DNA from: Haloquadratum walsbyi J07HQW1
GTDB taxonomy: Archaea > Halobacteriota > Halobacteria > Halobacteriales > Haloferacaceae
Direction: 5' to 3'
DNA: 64,000 nucleotides
NCBI GenBank assembly: GCA_000415965.1
Contig: KE356560.1
Location: 3,342,201-3,406,200, forward strand
Numbering within the stretch: the stretch's first letter is position 1; the number at the start of each line of letters is the position of its first letter. The translations under genes and the position numbers were made by a program. This document shows positions 1 through 9,457 of this stretch, piece after piece. The notes below the pieces were generated by a model. That model was not told the DNA's origin and did not search any database. It saw only the letters and a list, made by a program, of their open reading frames with translations.

Positions 1-74
1 TATGGCTATGCTATCGACGACTATTGTATATCGGCATTCATACCGATAGGGGGTGATGACCGTACATGCAGATA

Positions 75-503
75 TTATTTAAGCCGCTCCTGGAGGAACG
101 ATGGATGCGCCGCAGTAACACCATCGACATCAAGGACTGACTCAGAAATGACATCTCCAAGTGCGTCACCATCTGGTGCTCGAACCTCTGCTATCAACAT
201 GTGGTCGCCTGAGGATGTGTATAGCGACTCAATTGAATCGAGACGCTTCAAGCTTCGCGTGACCTCGACGTATCGCTCTGAGGCGACGTCAAGACCAACG
301 AGTGCAATTGACGTTTCAGAGAGCTTCTTCGGGTCAACGTCTGCTGAGTATCCAACGATTACGCCCTCTTCTTCCATCTTTCGGATATATTTCCGGACCG
401 TTGGCTTTGAGACGTCTGCTCGTTTGGCAATCTCCGCATATGATGCTTGTGCATCATCCTCGAGAACATCAAGGATACGACCCTCTGTTGATGTCACTTC
501 CAT
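75..503 (-). CDS. Lrp/AsnC family transcriptional regulator
   Basis: A 142-residue protein with the two-domain plan of the Lrp/AsnC family. An N-terminal winged helix-turn-helix (about residues 5-55, with the recognition-helix segment SKPTVRKYIRKMEEEGVI) is followed by a RAM ligand-binding domain (about 65-140). These proteins bind DNA as dimers or octamers and respond to amino acids or related small molecules. The length is normal for the family. It lies 81 bp downstream of porB on the same strand, so it may be co-transcribed and may control the oxidoreductase, but this is inference from position. The ligand cannot be read from the sequence. Confidence 0.88.
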   Translation of the reverse strand: MEVTSTEGRILDVLEDDAQASYAEIAKRADVSKPTVRKYIRKMEEEGVIVGYSADVDPKKLSETSIALVGLDVASERYVEVTRSLKRLDSIESLYTSSGDHMLIAEVRAPDGDALGDVISESVLDVDGVTAAHPSFLQERLK

Positions 504-584
504 ACATTCATACTTTGGTTGCTGAAAAAAATAACTTCCGAATCAAAAAACCAACGTCAGACTATCTGAACGACAGACAGCGAT

Positions 585-1523
585 TTACTTGTGCTTATCG
601 AGGAATGTGTCGTACACTCGGTCCCATTCATAATCATCATCAAAGTATTTCTCTGCGAGTGGCTCCTCTGGTAGCTCTCCGATTTGCTTTTTCTCTTGCT
701 GATATGATGGGCGTTTATTATCGACGTAGTATCGACCAGTGAGGACGGTGCCCTCGTGAAGTGCATTTTCAGTCTCAAACATCAGTTGTGAGGCAGTCGA
801 ACGGTCCGTCACATCGACCTCATAGTCATCGGAGTCATTAATATCGATATATGGGACATACTGTTTTGCATCCTTATTCCACGTTGGGCACTGTGTCAAA
901 AAGTCAATATGTGAGAATCCATCGTGCTCAATCGCTTCGACAATAATATCTCGAGCCTGATTCGGGTTGACTGCGGCAGTTCGAGCGACGTATGATGCAC
1001 CCGCGTTCAGAGCCATCGAGAGTGGGCGAATCGGGTCCTTCGCAGACCCGTGTGGCTGTGTTTTTGACTTATGTCCCTTTGGTGACGTCGGAGAAGTCTG
1101 TCCCTTCGTCAATCCAAAGATTTCGTTATTGAATACGATATATGTCATATCGTGATTTTCACGGGCGGTATGCATGAAGTGGTTACCGCCAATCCCATAT
1201 CCATCACCATCACCACCCGCAGCGACGATAGTGAGACCATCATTCGCCAGTTTTGCCGCTCGAGCGACTGGTAATGATCGCCCATGTATCGTATGGAACC
1301 CATAGCTCTCAAAATAACTATTCAATTTGCCTGAACAGCCAATTCCCGTACACACGAGAATTTCCTCAGGGGCGAGGCCAAGTTCTGCCGCAGCGCCTTT
1401 CAGCGCTTTGAGAACGCCAAAGTCACCACAGCCAGGACACCATGTTGCTTGGGGCTCAAGCCCAGGGGTATATTCATTGCGGTCATGCTCCTGCTCTTCA
1501 CCGATTGCACTAAATGCACTCAT
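585..1523 (-). CDS. porB: 2-oxoacid (probably pyruvate):ferredoxin oxidoreductase, beta subunit
   Basis: A 312-residue beta subunit that binds thiamine diphosphate and an iron-sulfur cluster. The CPGCGD motif lies at residues 29-34, the IGCSGK cysteine at about 61-66, and the ThDP/Mg motif GDGDGYGIGGNH at 104-115. With the alpha subunit it decarboxylates a 2-oxoacid oxidatively to the acyl-CoA and reduces ferredoxin in the cytoplasm. It starts 2 bp after porA ends, so the two are one operon. I prefer pyruvate over 2-oxoglutarate because the lengths (632 and 312 residues) and N-terminal sequences resemble, from memory, the haloarchaeal Por rather than the shorter Kor pair. Substrate assignment is therefore less certain than family assignment. 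Confidence 0.9.
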   Translation of the reverse strand: MSAFSAIGEEQEHDRNEYTPGLEPQATWCPGCGDFGVLKALKGAAAELGLAPEEILVCTGIGCSGKLNSYFESYGFHTIHGRSLPVARAAKLANDGLTIVAAGGDGDGYGIGGNHFMHTARENHDMTYIVFNNEIFGLTKGQTSPTSPKGHKSKTQPHGSAKDPIRPLSMALNAGASYVARTAAVNPNQARDIIVEAIEHDGFSHIDFLTQCPTWNKDAKQYVPYIDINDSDDYEVDVTDRSTASQLMFETENALHEGTVLTGRYYVDNKRPSYQQEKKQIGELPEEPLAEKYFDDDYEWDRVYDTFLDKHK

Positions 1524-1525
1524 AA

Positions 1526-3424
1526 TTAATCACTCGCTGCTGGAATATATTTCGTCTCGTGACCACGGGGGGTCCGATCCTCAACGATACTGTTAATGAA
1601 CCCATCGACAATTTCCGCGGGTTCAAACGGATTCCCATTATATTTGAGCAGACTCGACAGTCTGTCACCATACCGACCAAGTTCTTTTTGTGTCAGTCCA
1701 CGGAATTGTGCGGAGGCATTCATTTCAACGACTAACACCTCATCAACGCTTTCAATAAATGATGATACCTCTGTGACCGGATATGGAGCAAGCTCGGAAA
1801 CACCGAGCATCTTGACGCGATATCCTTCGGTATCAAGCTTATCGATTGCTTCTCTGACTGTTCCCTGTTGAGACCCAAATGTTAAAATCCCATATTGTGC
1901 CTCCGCTGGACCATAGTGGGTGTTTCGGGTCTGTCCATCGGTTTCGAGTTCCTCACGAATGGCTTCGAGTTTCTCCATCCGGCGGTCAACTTGGCTGACT
2001 CGATTATCCGGGTCCTCTGAGATGTGACCTGCAGGCATATGTTCATTCCCCGTTGCGAGGAACCGACCGCCCTCCTGTCCGGGCAGTGACCGCGGACTCA
2101 CTCCATTTTCGCCTGCATGCTGGAACCGATTATATTTGCCAGATTGATCGTGAGGTGCGTCCTCTAATTCTGCCTCTGTAAGTGTTGATCCAAGATCTGG
2201 ATTTGGCTCCTCATCGAAGACACTAGCTGGGAGATTCTGTAGTTCCCCGCCATTTTTCTGATCGTAGAGGATAATTGAGGGGATTTGATACTCATAGGCA
2301 ATCTCAAATGCACGTCGCGTTTGATGATATGCCTCCTCAGAGTCAGCAGGGGCGAAGACAACACGATGTGAGTCTCCCTGTGAGGTATATAACACATGCT
2401 CAAGATCACCTTGCTCTGGCTTCGTCGGCATCCCTGTTGATGGACCTGCTCGCATCGCCTCAATAAGCACAACCGGTGTTTCGGTCATCTCAGCCAGTCC
2501 AAGTGGCTCAGACATCAATGCAAACCCACCACCAGAGGACCCTGACATTGCTTTGACCCCAGCGTGTGATGCGCCGATGGCGAGCGCTGCTGCAGCAATC
2601 TCATCTTCAACCTGCTCTGAGACGCCGCCAATCTCTGGGAGGTTCTGTGACATGATGGTAAAAACCTCCGTCCACGGCGTCATCGGGTATCCAGAGATGA
2701 ACCGGCATCCCTCATCAATCGCACCGTACGCGATTGCATCTGATCCTGAGACAAGAACCTGCTCTTCATCATGACTTCCTGTTGGAACTGAGACGTCCGG
2801 AGCATCAGCATCAAATTCTGAACTGACAGTTTCATATGCGTCATCGAAGACGTCCATATTCGGCTCAAAAATCTTCTCAGGCATCGCATCAGCCATCAGG
2901 TCTTTGATAATACCCGGATCGATATCAGCAATCGCACATGTAATTGCAACACCAGCTGTGTTACGCATCACCTCACGCCCGTGTTCACGGGCAATCTCTC
3001 GGAGGTTCACATCATAAACATGCCAGTTGTTTGCTTCAATCCGTTCGTCGAAATTAGGGATATCATCAGGGTCAAGCAACCCAGTATCATAGACAATGAC
3101 ACCTCCTTCATCCAGGTCGTCAAGATTCTCTGAGAGAGGTTTGATCTCTTCGACACCGTAATATGCATTTTCCTGTGGATTTCGAGCGAATGAATCACCG
3201 AGTGCTAGCAGGAAATTATATCCATCGCCACGTGATGTCACAGAATCCCCAGAGACGCGCACCTCCGTGTACGTATGACCGCCGCGGATTCGTGACGGAT
3301 AATGACGGTGTGTGAATACATGCAACCCTGCGCGCATCAGGGCCTTCGCGAAATTCTGACTTGTCGAGGCGATTCCATCACCGGAGCCACCTGCGATTCG
3401 CCAGATGAGTTCGTCGTCAGTCAT
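1526..3424 (-). CDS. porA: 2-oxoacid (probably pyruvate):ferredoxin oxidoreductase, alpha subunit
   Basis: A 632-residue alpha subunit with a fused gamma domain, the haloarchaeal two-subunit arrangement. The N-terminal gamma domain (about residues 1-200) opens with a glycine-rich GGSGDGIASTSQNFAKAL segment and contains PSRIRGGHTYTEVR. The pyrimidine-binding alpha domain (about 215-450) contains SGYPMTPWTE and the GGVSEQVEDE region, and a C-terminal transketolase-like domain follows. It is first in the operon with porB. The enzyme replaces the pyruvate dehydrogenase complex in haloarchaea and feeds acetyl-CoA to the citric acid cycle. Pyruvate specificity is inferred from length and similarity, not proven. 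Confidence 0.9.
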   Translation of the reverse strand: MTDDELIWRIAGGSGDGIASTSQNFAKALMRAGLHVFTHRHYPSRIRGGHTYTEVRVSGDSVTSRGDGYNFLLALGDSFARNPQENAYYGVEEIKPLSENLDDLDEGGVIVYDTGLLDPDDIPNFDERIEANNWHVYDVNLREIAREHGREVMRNTAGVAITCAIADIDPGIIKDLMADAMPEKIFEPNMDVFDDAYETVSSEFDADAPDVSVPTGSHDEEQVLVSGSDAIAYGAIDEGCRFISGYPMTPWTEVFTIMSQNLPEIGGVSEQVEDEIAAAALAIGASHAGVKAMSGSSGGGFALMSEPLGLAEMTETPVVLIEAMRAGPSTGMPTKPEQGDLEHVLYTSQGDSHRVVFAPADSEEAYHQTRRAFEIAYEYQIPSIILYDQKNGGELQNLPASVFDEEPNPDLGSTLTEAELEDAPHDQSGKYNRFQHAGENGVSPRSLPGQEGGRFLATGNEHMPAGHISEDPDNRVSQVDRRMEKLEAIREELETDGQTRNTHYGPAEAQYGILTFGSQQGTVREAIDKLDTEGYRVKMLGVSELAPYPVTEVSSFIESVDEVLVVEMNASAQFRGLTQKELGRYGDRLSSLLKYNGNPFEPAEIVDGFINSIVEDRTPRGHETKYIPAASD

Positions 3425-3720
3425 AATTTAAGCTCACGGCCCGCGTGGGCCACTACTTAATATTCGAGTATGAACCGATTAAAGCCTTTGCTATACATTA
3501 CCAAGGAAAGATAATGATGGAATCAGCAAACAGAGCGGTGATTTGAAATTATTGTGTACAGATTGTCAAGGCGACTGCCTCGGGGCTGTTGATGTTGATG
3601 TTGATGTTGATGTTGATGTTGATGTGACCCCAAGGCAGGTTCACAACCTTGGTCACGTCTCTCATGCAGGCATCTCAATCGCCTGTGAGATGCGAGAGAA
3701 GGAAAAGCAAGGATAAATTA
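3425..3720. repeat. Intergenic spacer with a hexanucleotide repeat inside a long hairpin
   Basis: No gene is visible between the porA start and the aroC end. The spacer holds an imperfect G/C-rich inverted repeat with arms at 3576-3587 and 3626-3637 (TGCCTCGGGGC against GACCCCAAGGCA). Its loop contains six perfect tandem GTTGAT units at 3588-3623. The arms match hairpins elsewhere in the window (near 19590, 21080, 23950 and 31910). These look like the terminal structures of IS200/IS605-type elements, and no transposase remains here. Confidence 0.75.
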
Positions 3721-4875
3721 TCATGAGTTATTTCGTGGACTCGAAGGATGGTACTCGGTTTCATACTGCCCTGGATTATCATCAAGTCGATCAGGATTGA
3801 TCCGACCATCAAGGAGCATGAAATCAAGAATTGTGATATTCAACATTGCCTCAACGACCGGGACTGCCCGTGGCGGGAGTACAGGGTCATGCCGTCCAAC
3901 AACTTGGATATCTTTCTGCTCGCCTGTCTCCCAATCAACAGTTTGTTGCTCTTCTGGGATTGATGTCGGTGCGTGCCACGTCGCCTCACCGTAGATTGGT
4001 TGTCCAGTCGTGATTCCACCCTGTAATCCTCCGTGTGTGTTTCCTTCCGGTATTGGGTCACCGTCTTCATCGAATTCCCAATCCTCATTTCGGTTTGATC
4101 CTCTCCACTCACGTGCTTCATGCCCAAGACCATACTCGACACTCGTCGTTGCTGGAATCGAGAACATTGCTTTTCCAAGACGAGCAGGAAGCGAATCAAA
4201 CCGGGGTGCGCCGAGTCCTGCGGGAACTCCACGAGCCTCGAAGTAGATTGATCCACCAATTGAGTCGCCCTCAGTTTGGTACTCATCTATTTGTTCGCGC
4301 ATCATCTCAGCGGTCTCGGGGTGTGCACACCGAACCTCGTTTTCCTCTGTGTGTTCAAGCATCTGCTCAAACGTCACCGGTGGTGCTTTAATCTCGCCAA
4401 TCTGGTTAACATGTGCTTTTACTTCCACCCCACATCCCGTGAGAATTTTCTGTGCGATTGCGCCAGCAGCAACCCAATTAACCGTCTCGCGAGCCGATGA
4501 CCGACCGCCGCCGCCCCAGTTTCGTGTTCCGAACTTTGCTGAGTATGTAAAGTCACCATGGCTTGGTCGAGGTGCGGTGACATATGGCTCATATTTTCCG
4601 GACCGGGCGTCTTTGTTCTCGATAACCATCCCGATCGGGGTTCCTGTTGTATATCCATCCTGCACTCCAGAGTTAATCTCAACGGCATCAGGCTCACCCC
4701 GTGAGGTAGTAATCATCGACTGCCCTGGTTTTCGACGATCAAGTTCGGCCTGGATATCTGCCTCTTCGAGTTCAAGACCAGCTGGACAGCCGGAGACGGT
4801 CACACCCATTGCGTCTCCATGGCTTTCGCCATACGTTGTGACCTGAAACATACGGCCAAATCGGTTGCCATTCAT
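3721..4875 (-). CDS. aroC: Chorismate synthase
   Basis: A 384-residue enzyme that converts 5-enolpyruvylshikimate 3-phosphate to chorismate with reduced FMN, the last step of the shikimate pathway. Family signatures are all present: YGESHG at residues 15-20, the GGGGRSSARET block at 121-131, HGGLQGGITTGQPI in the C-terminal half, and RHDPVLPPRAVPVVEAM near the end. The length is typical (about 360-390). It lies downstream of aroA on the same strand with a spacer of about 220 bp, so the two last pathway genes are neighbours but may have separate promoters. Confidence 0.96.
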   Translation of the reverse strand: MNGNRFGRMFQVTTYGESHGDAMGVTVSGCPAGLELEEADIQAELDRRKPGQSMITTSRGEPDAVEINSGVQDGYTTGTPIGMVIENKDARSGKYEPYVTAPRPSHGDFTYSAKFGTRNWGGGGRSSARETVNWVAAGAIAQKILTGCGVEVKAHVNQIGEIKAPPVTFEQMLEHTEENEVRCAHPETAEMMREQIDEYQTEGDSIGGSIYFEARGVPAGLGAPRFDSLPARLGKAMFSIPATTSVEYGLGHEAREWRGSNRNEDWEFDEDGDPIPEGNTHGGLQGGITTGQPIYGEATWHAPTSIPEEQQTVDWETGEQKDIQVVGRHDPVLPPRAVPVVEAMLNITILDFMLLDGRINPDRLDDNPGQYETEYHPSSPRNNS

Positions 4876-5093
4876 TACACTGTGATTTGATTCCCGCGCA
4901 TATATACATTGGAGGTACTCACTGAGTGAATCGTCATGAAGTTGTATGCAATGCTTGCGTCTGCAATTGGATGGATTATCAAAACAGTCTCAGCTTCGCC
5001 GTCTCGTCGGATATATCAAATATATAACTGTTAGGTCATCTGTCCCGCTATCCTCTGAGACGATCATCGCCCATACGTTGTGTTAGATTGGTC

Positions 5094-6392
5094 CTATGTC
5101 TCTGTTTGGATGCCGGCTCCAAGAGTTGATAATGACTCAAAAAATGATGGAAATGAGACATCGACATGCTCACTATCGCTAATTATCGTCTCGCCCTCTG
5201 CAGCAAGCGCGGCGATCGACAGTGCCATGACAATCCGATGGTCTCCATGTCCATCAACATGTGTTCCAGAAAGCGTTGTGTCGTCACCATGGACGGTTAA
5301 TTGATCATGCGCTTCGGTCACCGAGGCTCCCATTGCGTCGAGTTCAGTTGCCATTGCACTGACGCGGTCCGTTTCCTTATATCGAACATGTTCGCAATTT
5401 TTGATGACGGTGTCGCCATCAGCAATGGCACCAAGTGTTGCAATCGTCGGCAGAAGATCAGGCATATCCCCAACGTCAACGGTGATTCCATTCAATGACG
5501 CCGCTGGGACGGTAAGTTCGCCAGCATCGCGATCCCAGACAACCTGCCCACCCATTGATTGAATAATCTCAACAATTGCACTGTCACCCTGTGCACTTGG
5601 GTGGGCGCCTTCAATAATCACAGCGCCGTCTGCTGTGGCGGCGACGGCACCGGCAGCGAGGAGATATGAGATTGATGAGAAATCACCGGGAACTGCATAG
5701 GTCCCGTCAGTCGGTGCATATGACTGCCCACCAGGAACCGCAAATCCGTCAGCAGTTCGTTCGGTTGCCACATCAAACGCCGAGAGTAATTCAATTGTGA
5801 TGTCGACGTATGGGGCGGACTTTAATTCGGTTTCAAGTGTGATTTCGATGCCATCCTCGGTCACAGCACCTGCCATCAACAGCGCAGTAATATACTGTGA
5901 TGAGATATCACCGGGAATAGCAACCGCACCACCCTGGAGCGCATCACCGACGATGAGTGGTGCCTGTCCATTCTGTCGGGTTGACTCACCACGCCCATCG
6001 AGTGTCTCAATCGCCTCAAGTAGTGGACCATGCGGACGCGACCGAAGGGATGCATCGCCAGTCAGGACACATAATCCATCCGCAAGCGCACCGCAAGCAG
6101 CAACAAGTCGCGTTGTTGTTCCTGAGTTCTCGCAATCGAGAATATCTGTGGGAGTTCCTGGGCGTCCATTGAATCCAGTAATCTCAATTCGATTGTCATC
6201 GACACGATTGACGGTCCCACCAAACGCCTCAACTGCACGCATTGTTGCCTGTGTGTCTGCGCTGATTAATGGGTCAATGATAACAGCACTCTCAGCATAT
6301 CCTGCAGCAAGGATAGCCCGATGAGTATAGCTTTTTGATGGAGGTGCACGGACTCGTCCGCGAATACGTGAACGTGAGATACGAACGTTCAT
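5094..6392 (-). CDS. aroA: 3-phosphoshikimate 1-carboxyvinyltransferase (EPSP synthase)
   Basis: A 432-residue EPSP synthase that joins phosphoenolpyruvate to shikimate 3-phosphate. The substrate-binding motif PSKSYTHR is at residues 18-25. The family blocks [35 protein letters not shown] and [18 protein letters not shown] follow in the expected order. Length and architecture (two globular domains built of repeated folds) are normal. It precedes aroC in the direction of transcription, and the two supply chorismate for aromatic amino acids. Confidence 0.96.
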   Translation of the reverse strand: MNVRISRSRIRGRVRAPPSKSYTHRAILAAGYAESAVIIDPLISADTQATMRAVEAFGGTVNRVDDNRIEITGFNGRPGTPTDILDCENSGTTTRLVAACGALADGLCVLTGDASLRSRPHGPLLEAIETLDGRGESTRQNGQAPLIVGDALQGGAVAIPGDISSQYITALLMAGAVTEDGIEITLETELKSAPYVDITIELLSAFDVATERTADGFAVPGGQSYAPTDGTYAVPGDFSSISYLLAAGAVAATADGAVIIEGAHPSAQGDSAIVEIIQSMGGQVVWDRDAGELTVPAASLNGITVDVGDMPDLLPTIATLGAIADGDTVIKNCEHVRYKETDRVSAMATELDAMGASVTEAHDQLTVHGDDTTLSGTHVDGHGDHRIVMALSIAALAAEGETIISDSEHVDVSFPSFFESLSTLGAGIQTET

Positions 6393-7091
6393 ATTGTCGA
6401 TGGTTTCGGTGGGAGTATGATGCTACCGGTCATTCACTACCATACAGGAACATAATAATGAGTGAACTACTCCACCTCCTCCTTCCTTGCTCGCTTCTAC
6501 AATCGCTGAGACGCTCTTTCCCGAATCGTCTATTCGGAAAGATTGCGTTTCCCCATCCAAGTATGGCAAAATGAGAAAAATAGAATGTTGTCGTGGTATA
6601 CTTTCCAGGCTGTGTGATTCCTATCCAAAAATAATATATCAATAATGATAGCAAAGTCGTGATTGTCGGTGTATCCCCTCCGGACTCACTCGCTTCCGCT
6701 GGTTTCTTAGCCTCGTTTTGGAGAAAAAACGGCGACGTGGAGAACATCCCGGAACTGAGTATAGGTTGCATCACAGCAACATCGGCGAAAATCATGCCTG
6801 TCCAATTCTAATACCTCACACAGAAATCAAAAAGTATGACACTCAGTCTGTGTGAGTATTCGGTGTCTCACAACCCAACACCGGATTCCCTGATAATAGA
6901 ACCCTCGGTCTGAAACACGAAGAAACCGTCAATAATGTTGAGACTGATACTATAAAATAACGATAGTTTGACTCAGATATCATCCCATAGCACGGATAGA
7001 ATAGCGAGAATACGTCATTAGCAGAAAAGAGACTGGAAGGAGACGGTCGAACTGAGCACATATACTATGTTACAGATGAACAGGATCGCTC
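6393..7091. other. 700-bp spacer, no convincing gene
   Basis: Spacer between the divergent aroA and dinB starts. One minus-strand reading frame (6430-6795) is open for 121 codons and contains a short hydrophobic run (TITTLLSLLIYYFWIGI). Its flanks do not look like haloarchaeal protein: they are basic and low in acidic residues. I treat it as chance. The stretch next to dinB (about 7055-7092) carries that gene's promoter. I see nothing else I can name. Confidence 0.4.
7059..7070 (+). promoter_or_regulatory. Probable TATA box of dinB, leaderless transcript
   Basis: The AT-rich segment TATACTAT starts at 7061, so its centre is about 27 bp before the dinB ATG at 7092. Haloarchaeal TATA boxes lie 25-30 bp before the transcription start, so the transcript would begin at or next to the start codon. 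This is position-based inference. Confidence 0.4.
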
Positions 7092-8438
7092 ATGCGTGGT
7101 AAGACACTTCCTGGGACTGATACCTCTACAGACACACCTGATCAGATTATCCTGCATGTAGATATGGACTGTTTTTATGCCTCATGTGAGCGTCTTCGTG
7201 AACCGGTGCTGAGGGACGCTCCTGTTGTGATTGGAATGGGTTATGAGCCAGGAGAAACATTCGGCGCTGTTGCGACAGCAAGTTATGAAGCGCGTGAGCA
7301 CGGTATTGAAAGTGCACAATCAATATCTCATGCTCTTGAACAACTGCCACGTGCAGACGCTCATAATCAGAATCAGACTGCCCCCGATAAAACCGACGCA
7401 GGGACAGGATCGGAGGGATACTACCGACCAGTTGATCTCGAGTATTATCAGTCGGTAGCGGCAGAAGTTAAAGATATTCTCCATGATTGTGCCGATGTTG
7501 TACGCGAGGTAAGTATTGATGAGGCATATCTTGACATTACCGGCCGGACAACCTGGCAACGAACCAATGGTGGTGATCGAACGCTCGCAGAAGGATACGC
7601 GCGGTATGTCAAACAGCGGATTATGCGAACAGTGGGCGTTCCAGCAAGCGTTGGTGTTGCTCCAAATATGTCAGCAGCAAAAATTGCGTCTGATCATCAG
7701 AAGCCTGACGGACTCGTCGTTCTCGAACCGGGATCTGTGGCGTCATTTCTGAATCCCCTTCCTGTTGAGTCTATCCATGGTGTTGGTCCCGTAACAGCGA
7801 ATCGACTCAGCGAATTAGAGATTCGAACAGCAGGAGACCTTGCTGCGGCAGACTCAGAGCGACTCACGGAAGTTCTTGATTCGCGAGCAGAAACATTGTC
7901 AAAGCGTGCAATGGGTAATGATGATCGTGACGTAACACCAACAGGGAAACCACAGAGTCTTTCACGAGAATCAGCATTTGCAGCGACGACTGAAAATAAA
8001 GCACAAAAACAGAATGCCATCAGCGAACTCGCAGCTGACGTTGCGGCAAGAGCGAACCAGCGTGGTGCGTTATATCAAACGATTGGAATCAAAGTCGTTA
8101 CTCCCCCGTATGAAGTGCGGACCCGCGAACGATCATTACCGGGACCAATCGAAGATTCAGACCTTGTTGTTGATATTGCCTGTGAACTCCTTGCAGAATT
8201 CGAAGAGGAGGCTGCGCGAAAAATTGGCGTTCGAGTCTCAAATCTTTCATTTGCTGCAGCGGATCAGGCACAACTTAACGCACGCGAATGGGATAGTGAC
8301 CGCTCATGCGCTCCAGCTCCTGCGGTTGATGACATTCAGGATGACAGTCATGATATCGACAATGCCAATCACCATCCACATCGGTCACACAGCAGTGGAC
8401 AAGCATCACTGGAGGAATTTACTACGAAACATGACTAA
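7092..8438 (+). CDS. dinB: Y-family DNA polymerase IV (translesion polymerase)
   Basis: A 448-residue Y-family polymerase. The catalytic block HVDMDCFYASCE begins at about residue 22 (metal-binding Asp in DMD, 24-26), the second acidic pair is in VSIDEAYLDITG, and little-finger sequences follow. It copies damaged templates with low fidelity. The insertion at about residues 90-115 (rich in N, Q, T, D, G) is longer than in bacterial homologues. The C-terminus is low-complexity and ends in QASLEEF (residues 437-443), which fits the QxxLxxF PCNA-interacting motif, so the enzyme is probably recruited by the sliding clamp. The start is supported by a TATA-like box placed for a leaderless message. 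Confidence 0.95.
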   Translation: MRGKTLPGTDTSTDTPDQIILHVDMDCFYASCERLREPVLRDAPVVIGMGYEPGETFGAVATASYEAREHGIESAQSISHALEQLPRADAHNQNQTAPDKTDAGTGSEGYYRPVDLEYYQSVAAEVKDILHDCADVVREVSIDEAYLDITGRTTWQRTNGGDRTLAEGYARYVKQRIMRTVGVPASVGVAPNMSAAKIASDHQKPDGLVVLEPGSVASFLNPLPVESIHGVGPVTANRLSELEIRTAGDLAAADSERLTEVLDSRAETLSKRAMGNDDRDVTPTGKPQSLSRESAFAATTENKAQKQNAISELAADVAARANQRGALYQTIGIKVVTPPYEVRTRERSLPGPIEDSDLVVDIACELLAEFEEEAARKIGVRVSNLSFAAADQAQLNAREWDSDRSCAPAPAVDDIQDDSHDIDNANHHPHRSHSSGQASLEEFTTKHD

Positions 8439-8812
8439 CCGTAATCGGAGTTAACAGATCAGTGAGACTCTTATGACGCCAGTGTGGTGTGGTACGGTCG
8501 TTTACCCGAGTGAATAACTTCCAGATACTCGGCCGTTGGCGTAGCTTTCTCGGAAATAATCTTTATAACTGGGAGTTGGCTTTCGTGCTTTCGTGGTGGA
8601 GTGTTTGTTTTTGTGATGATGTGTGCATACACGAGCGGTGCATCAGCACAACGATGGATGGTGATGATAATATGTACCCACAGTGACATCACATCAGCTT
8701 TCACAGACGGTGATTCGGACTGTCCCAATCTACCCGCCTTGGACTTGAAACGCCGATTTACGTGTTCTACATTCCCCGTTGGGTCACAGTGCCAACAATT
8801 GTTATTGTTTCA
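8439..8812. other. Spacer between convergent dinB and tpiA, nothing recognised
   Basis: A 370-bp stretch between convergent genes. No frame looks like protein on composition, and I see no clear repeat or RNA gene. It should hold the terminators of both genes, but I could not pick out a distinct T-run. Confidence 0.4.
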
Positions 8813-9457
8813 TCATATTGGAGTAACGAGATCCTCAAGGGTCGTCCGGGGGTTATCTGCCTTTGCAACCCCAGACGCGAGCAGAATACCGCTTGCACCG
8901 AGCTCACGAGCAGCGGCAACGTCATCACCAGAAGAGACCCCGGCTCCACAGTAGACATCAACTGTGTCATCGATAGTGTGTGCTGACTCGACAGCATCAG
9001 AAACAATATCGGGGTCGGCTGTCGCAACAGACACGTCTCCGCCGATGAGTGCTGGTGGTTCAACAGCGACACTGTCTGGACGAAGTGCTGTCACTGCCCC
9101 AATCTGTGCTGGATTGTTTGCACAAACGCAGGTATCAAGCTCGGCACGCGATGCTGCGCTGACGGCGTTATCGATATCAGCGAGTGTGAGTCGTCGTTCG
9201 GAATGATTGATGAGCGTCCCAGTCGCTCCTGCGTCCGCAACAGCCTCTGCGAGTGTGCTACCGGTATGGCTCCCGTGGTTGGTTGGACTTACATGCTGTG
9301 CCCATGTCTCGACACCAGTATCCGCAACACGTGCAATGTCGGCTGCCTGTGGTGAGACAGCAATACGAACGCCGGCATCATCAGCGACATCTCGAGCTGC
9401 ATTCGCGATTTTGAGTGGATCGCACGGATACGCCTTGAGATTGATTAAAATAAACAC
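8813..9457 (-). CDS. tpiA: Triosephosphate isomerase
   Basis: A 214-residue TIM-barrel enzyme interconverting glyceraldehyde 3-phosphate and dihydroxyacetone phosphate. It has the short archaeal form (bacterial and eukaryotic enzymes are about 250). The start LINLKAYP carries the active-site Asn/Lys, INHSERR carries the electrophilic His, and [11 protein letters not shown] carries the catalytic Glu. [12 protein letters not shown] and [14 protein letters not shown] form the phosphate-binding end. It is transcribed alone, convergent with dinB. Confidence 0.95.
   Translation of the reverse strand: MFILINLKAYPCDPLKIANAARDVADDAGVRIAVSPQAADIARVADTGVETWAQHVSPTNHGSHTGSTLAEAVADAGATGTLINHSERRLTLADIDNAVSAASRAELDTCVCANNPAQIGAVTALRPDSVAVEPPALIGGDVSVATADPDIVSDAVESAHTIDDTVDVYCGAGVSSGDDVAAARELGASGILLASGVAKADNPRTTLEDLVTPI

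Noticed and set aside
302..742. Plus-strand frame opposite the Lrp and porB genes
   Set aside because: Antisense shadow of well-supported genes; composition is basic and has no family likeness.
3588..3623. GTTGAT tandem array considered as a CRISPR-like array
   Set aside because: Six-base units without spacers; it is a simple repeat in a hairpin loop.
6430..6795. A 121-codon minus-strand frame upstream of aroA with a hydrophobic stretch
   Set aside because: Basic, low in Asp/Glu, no family likeness and no promoter; unlike the acidic proteins of this organism.
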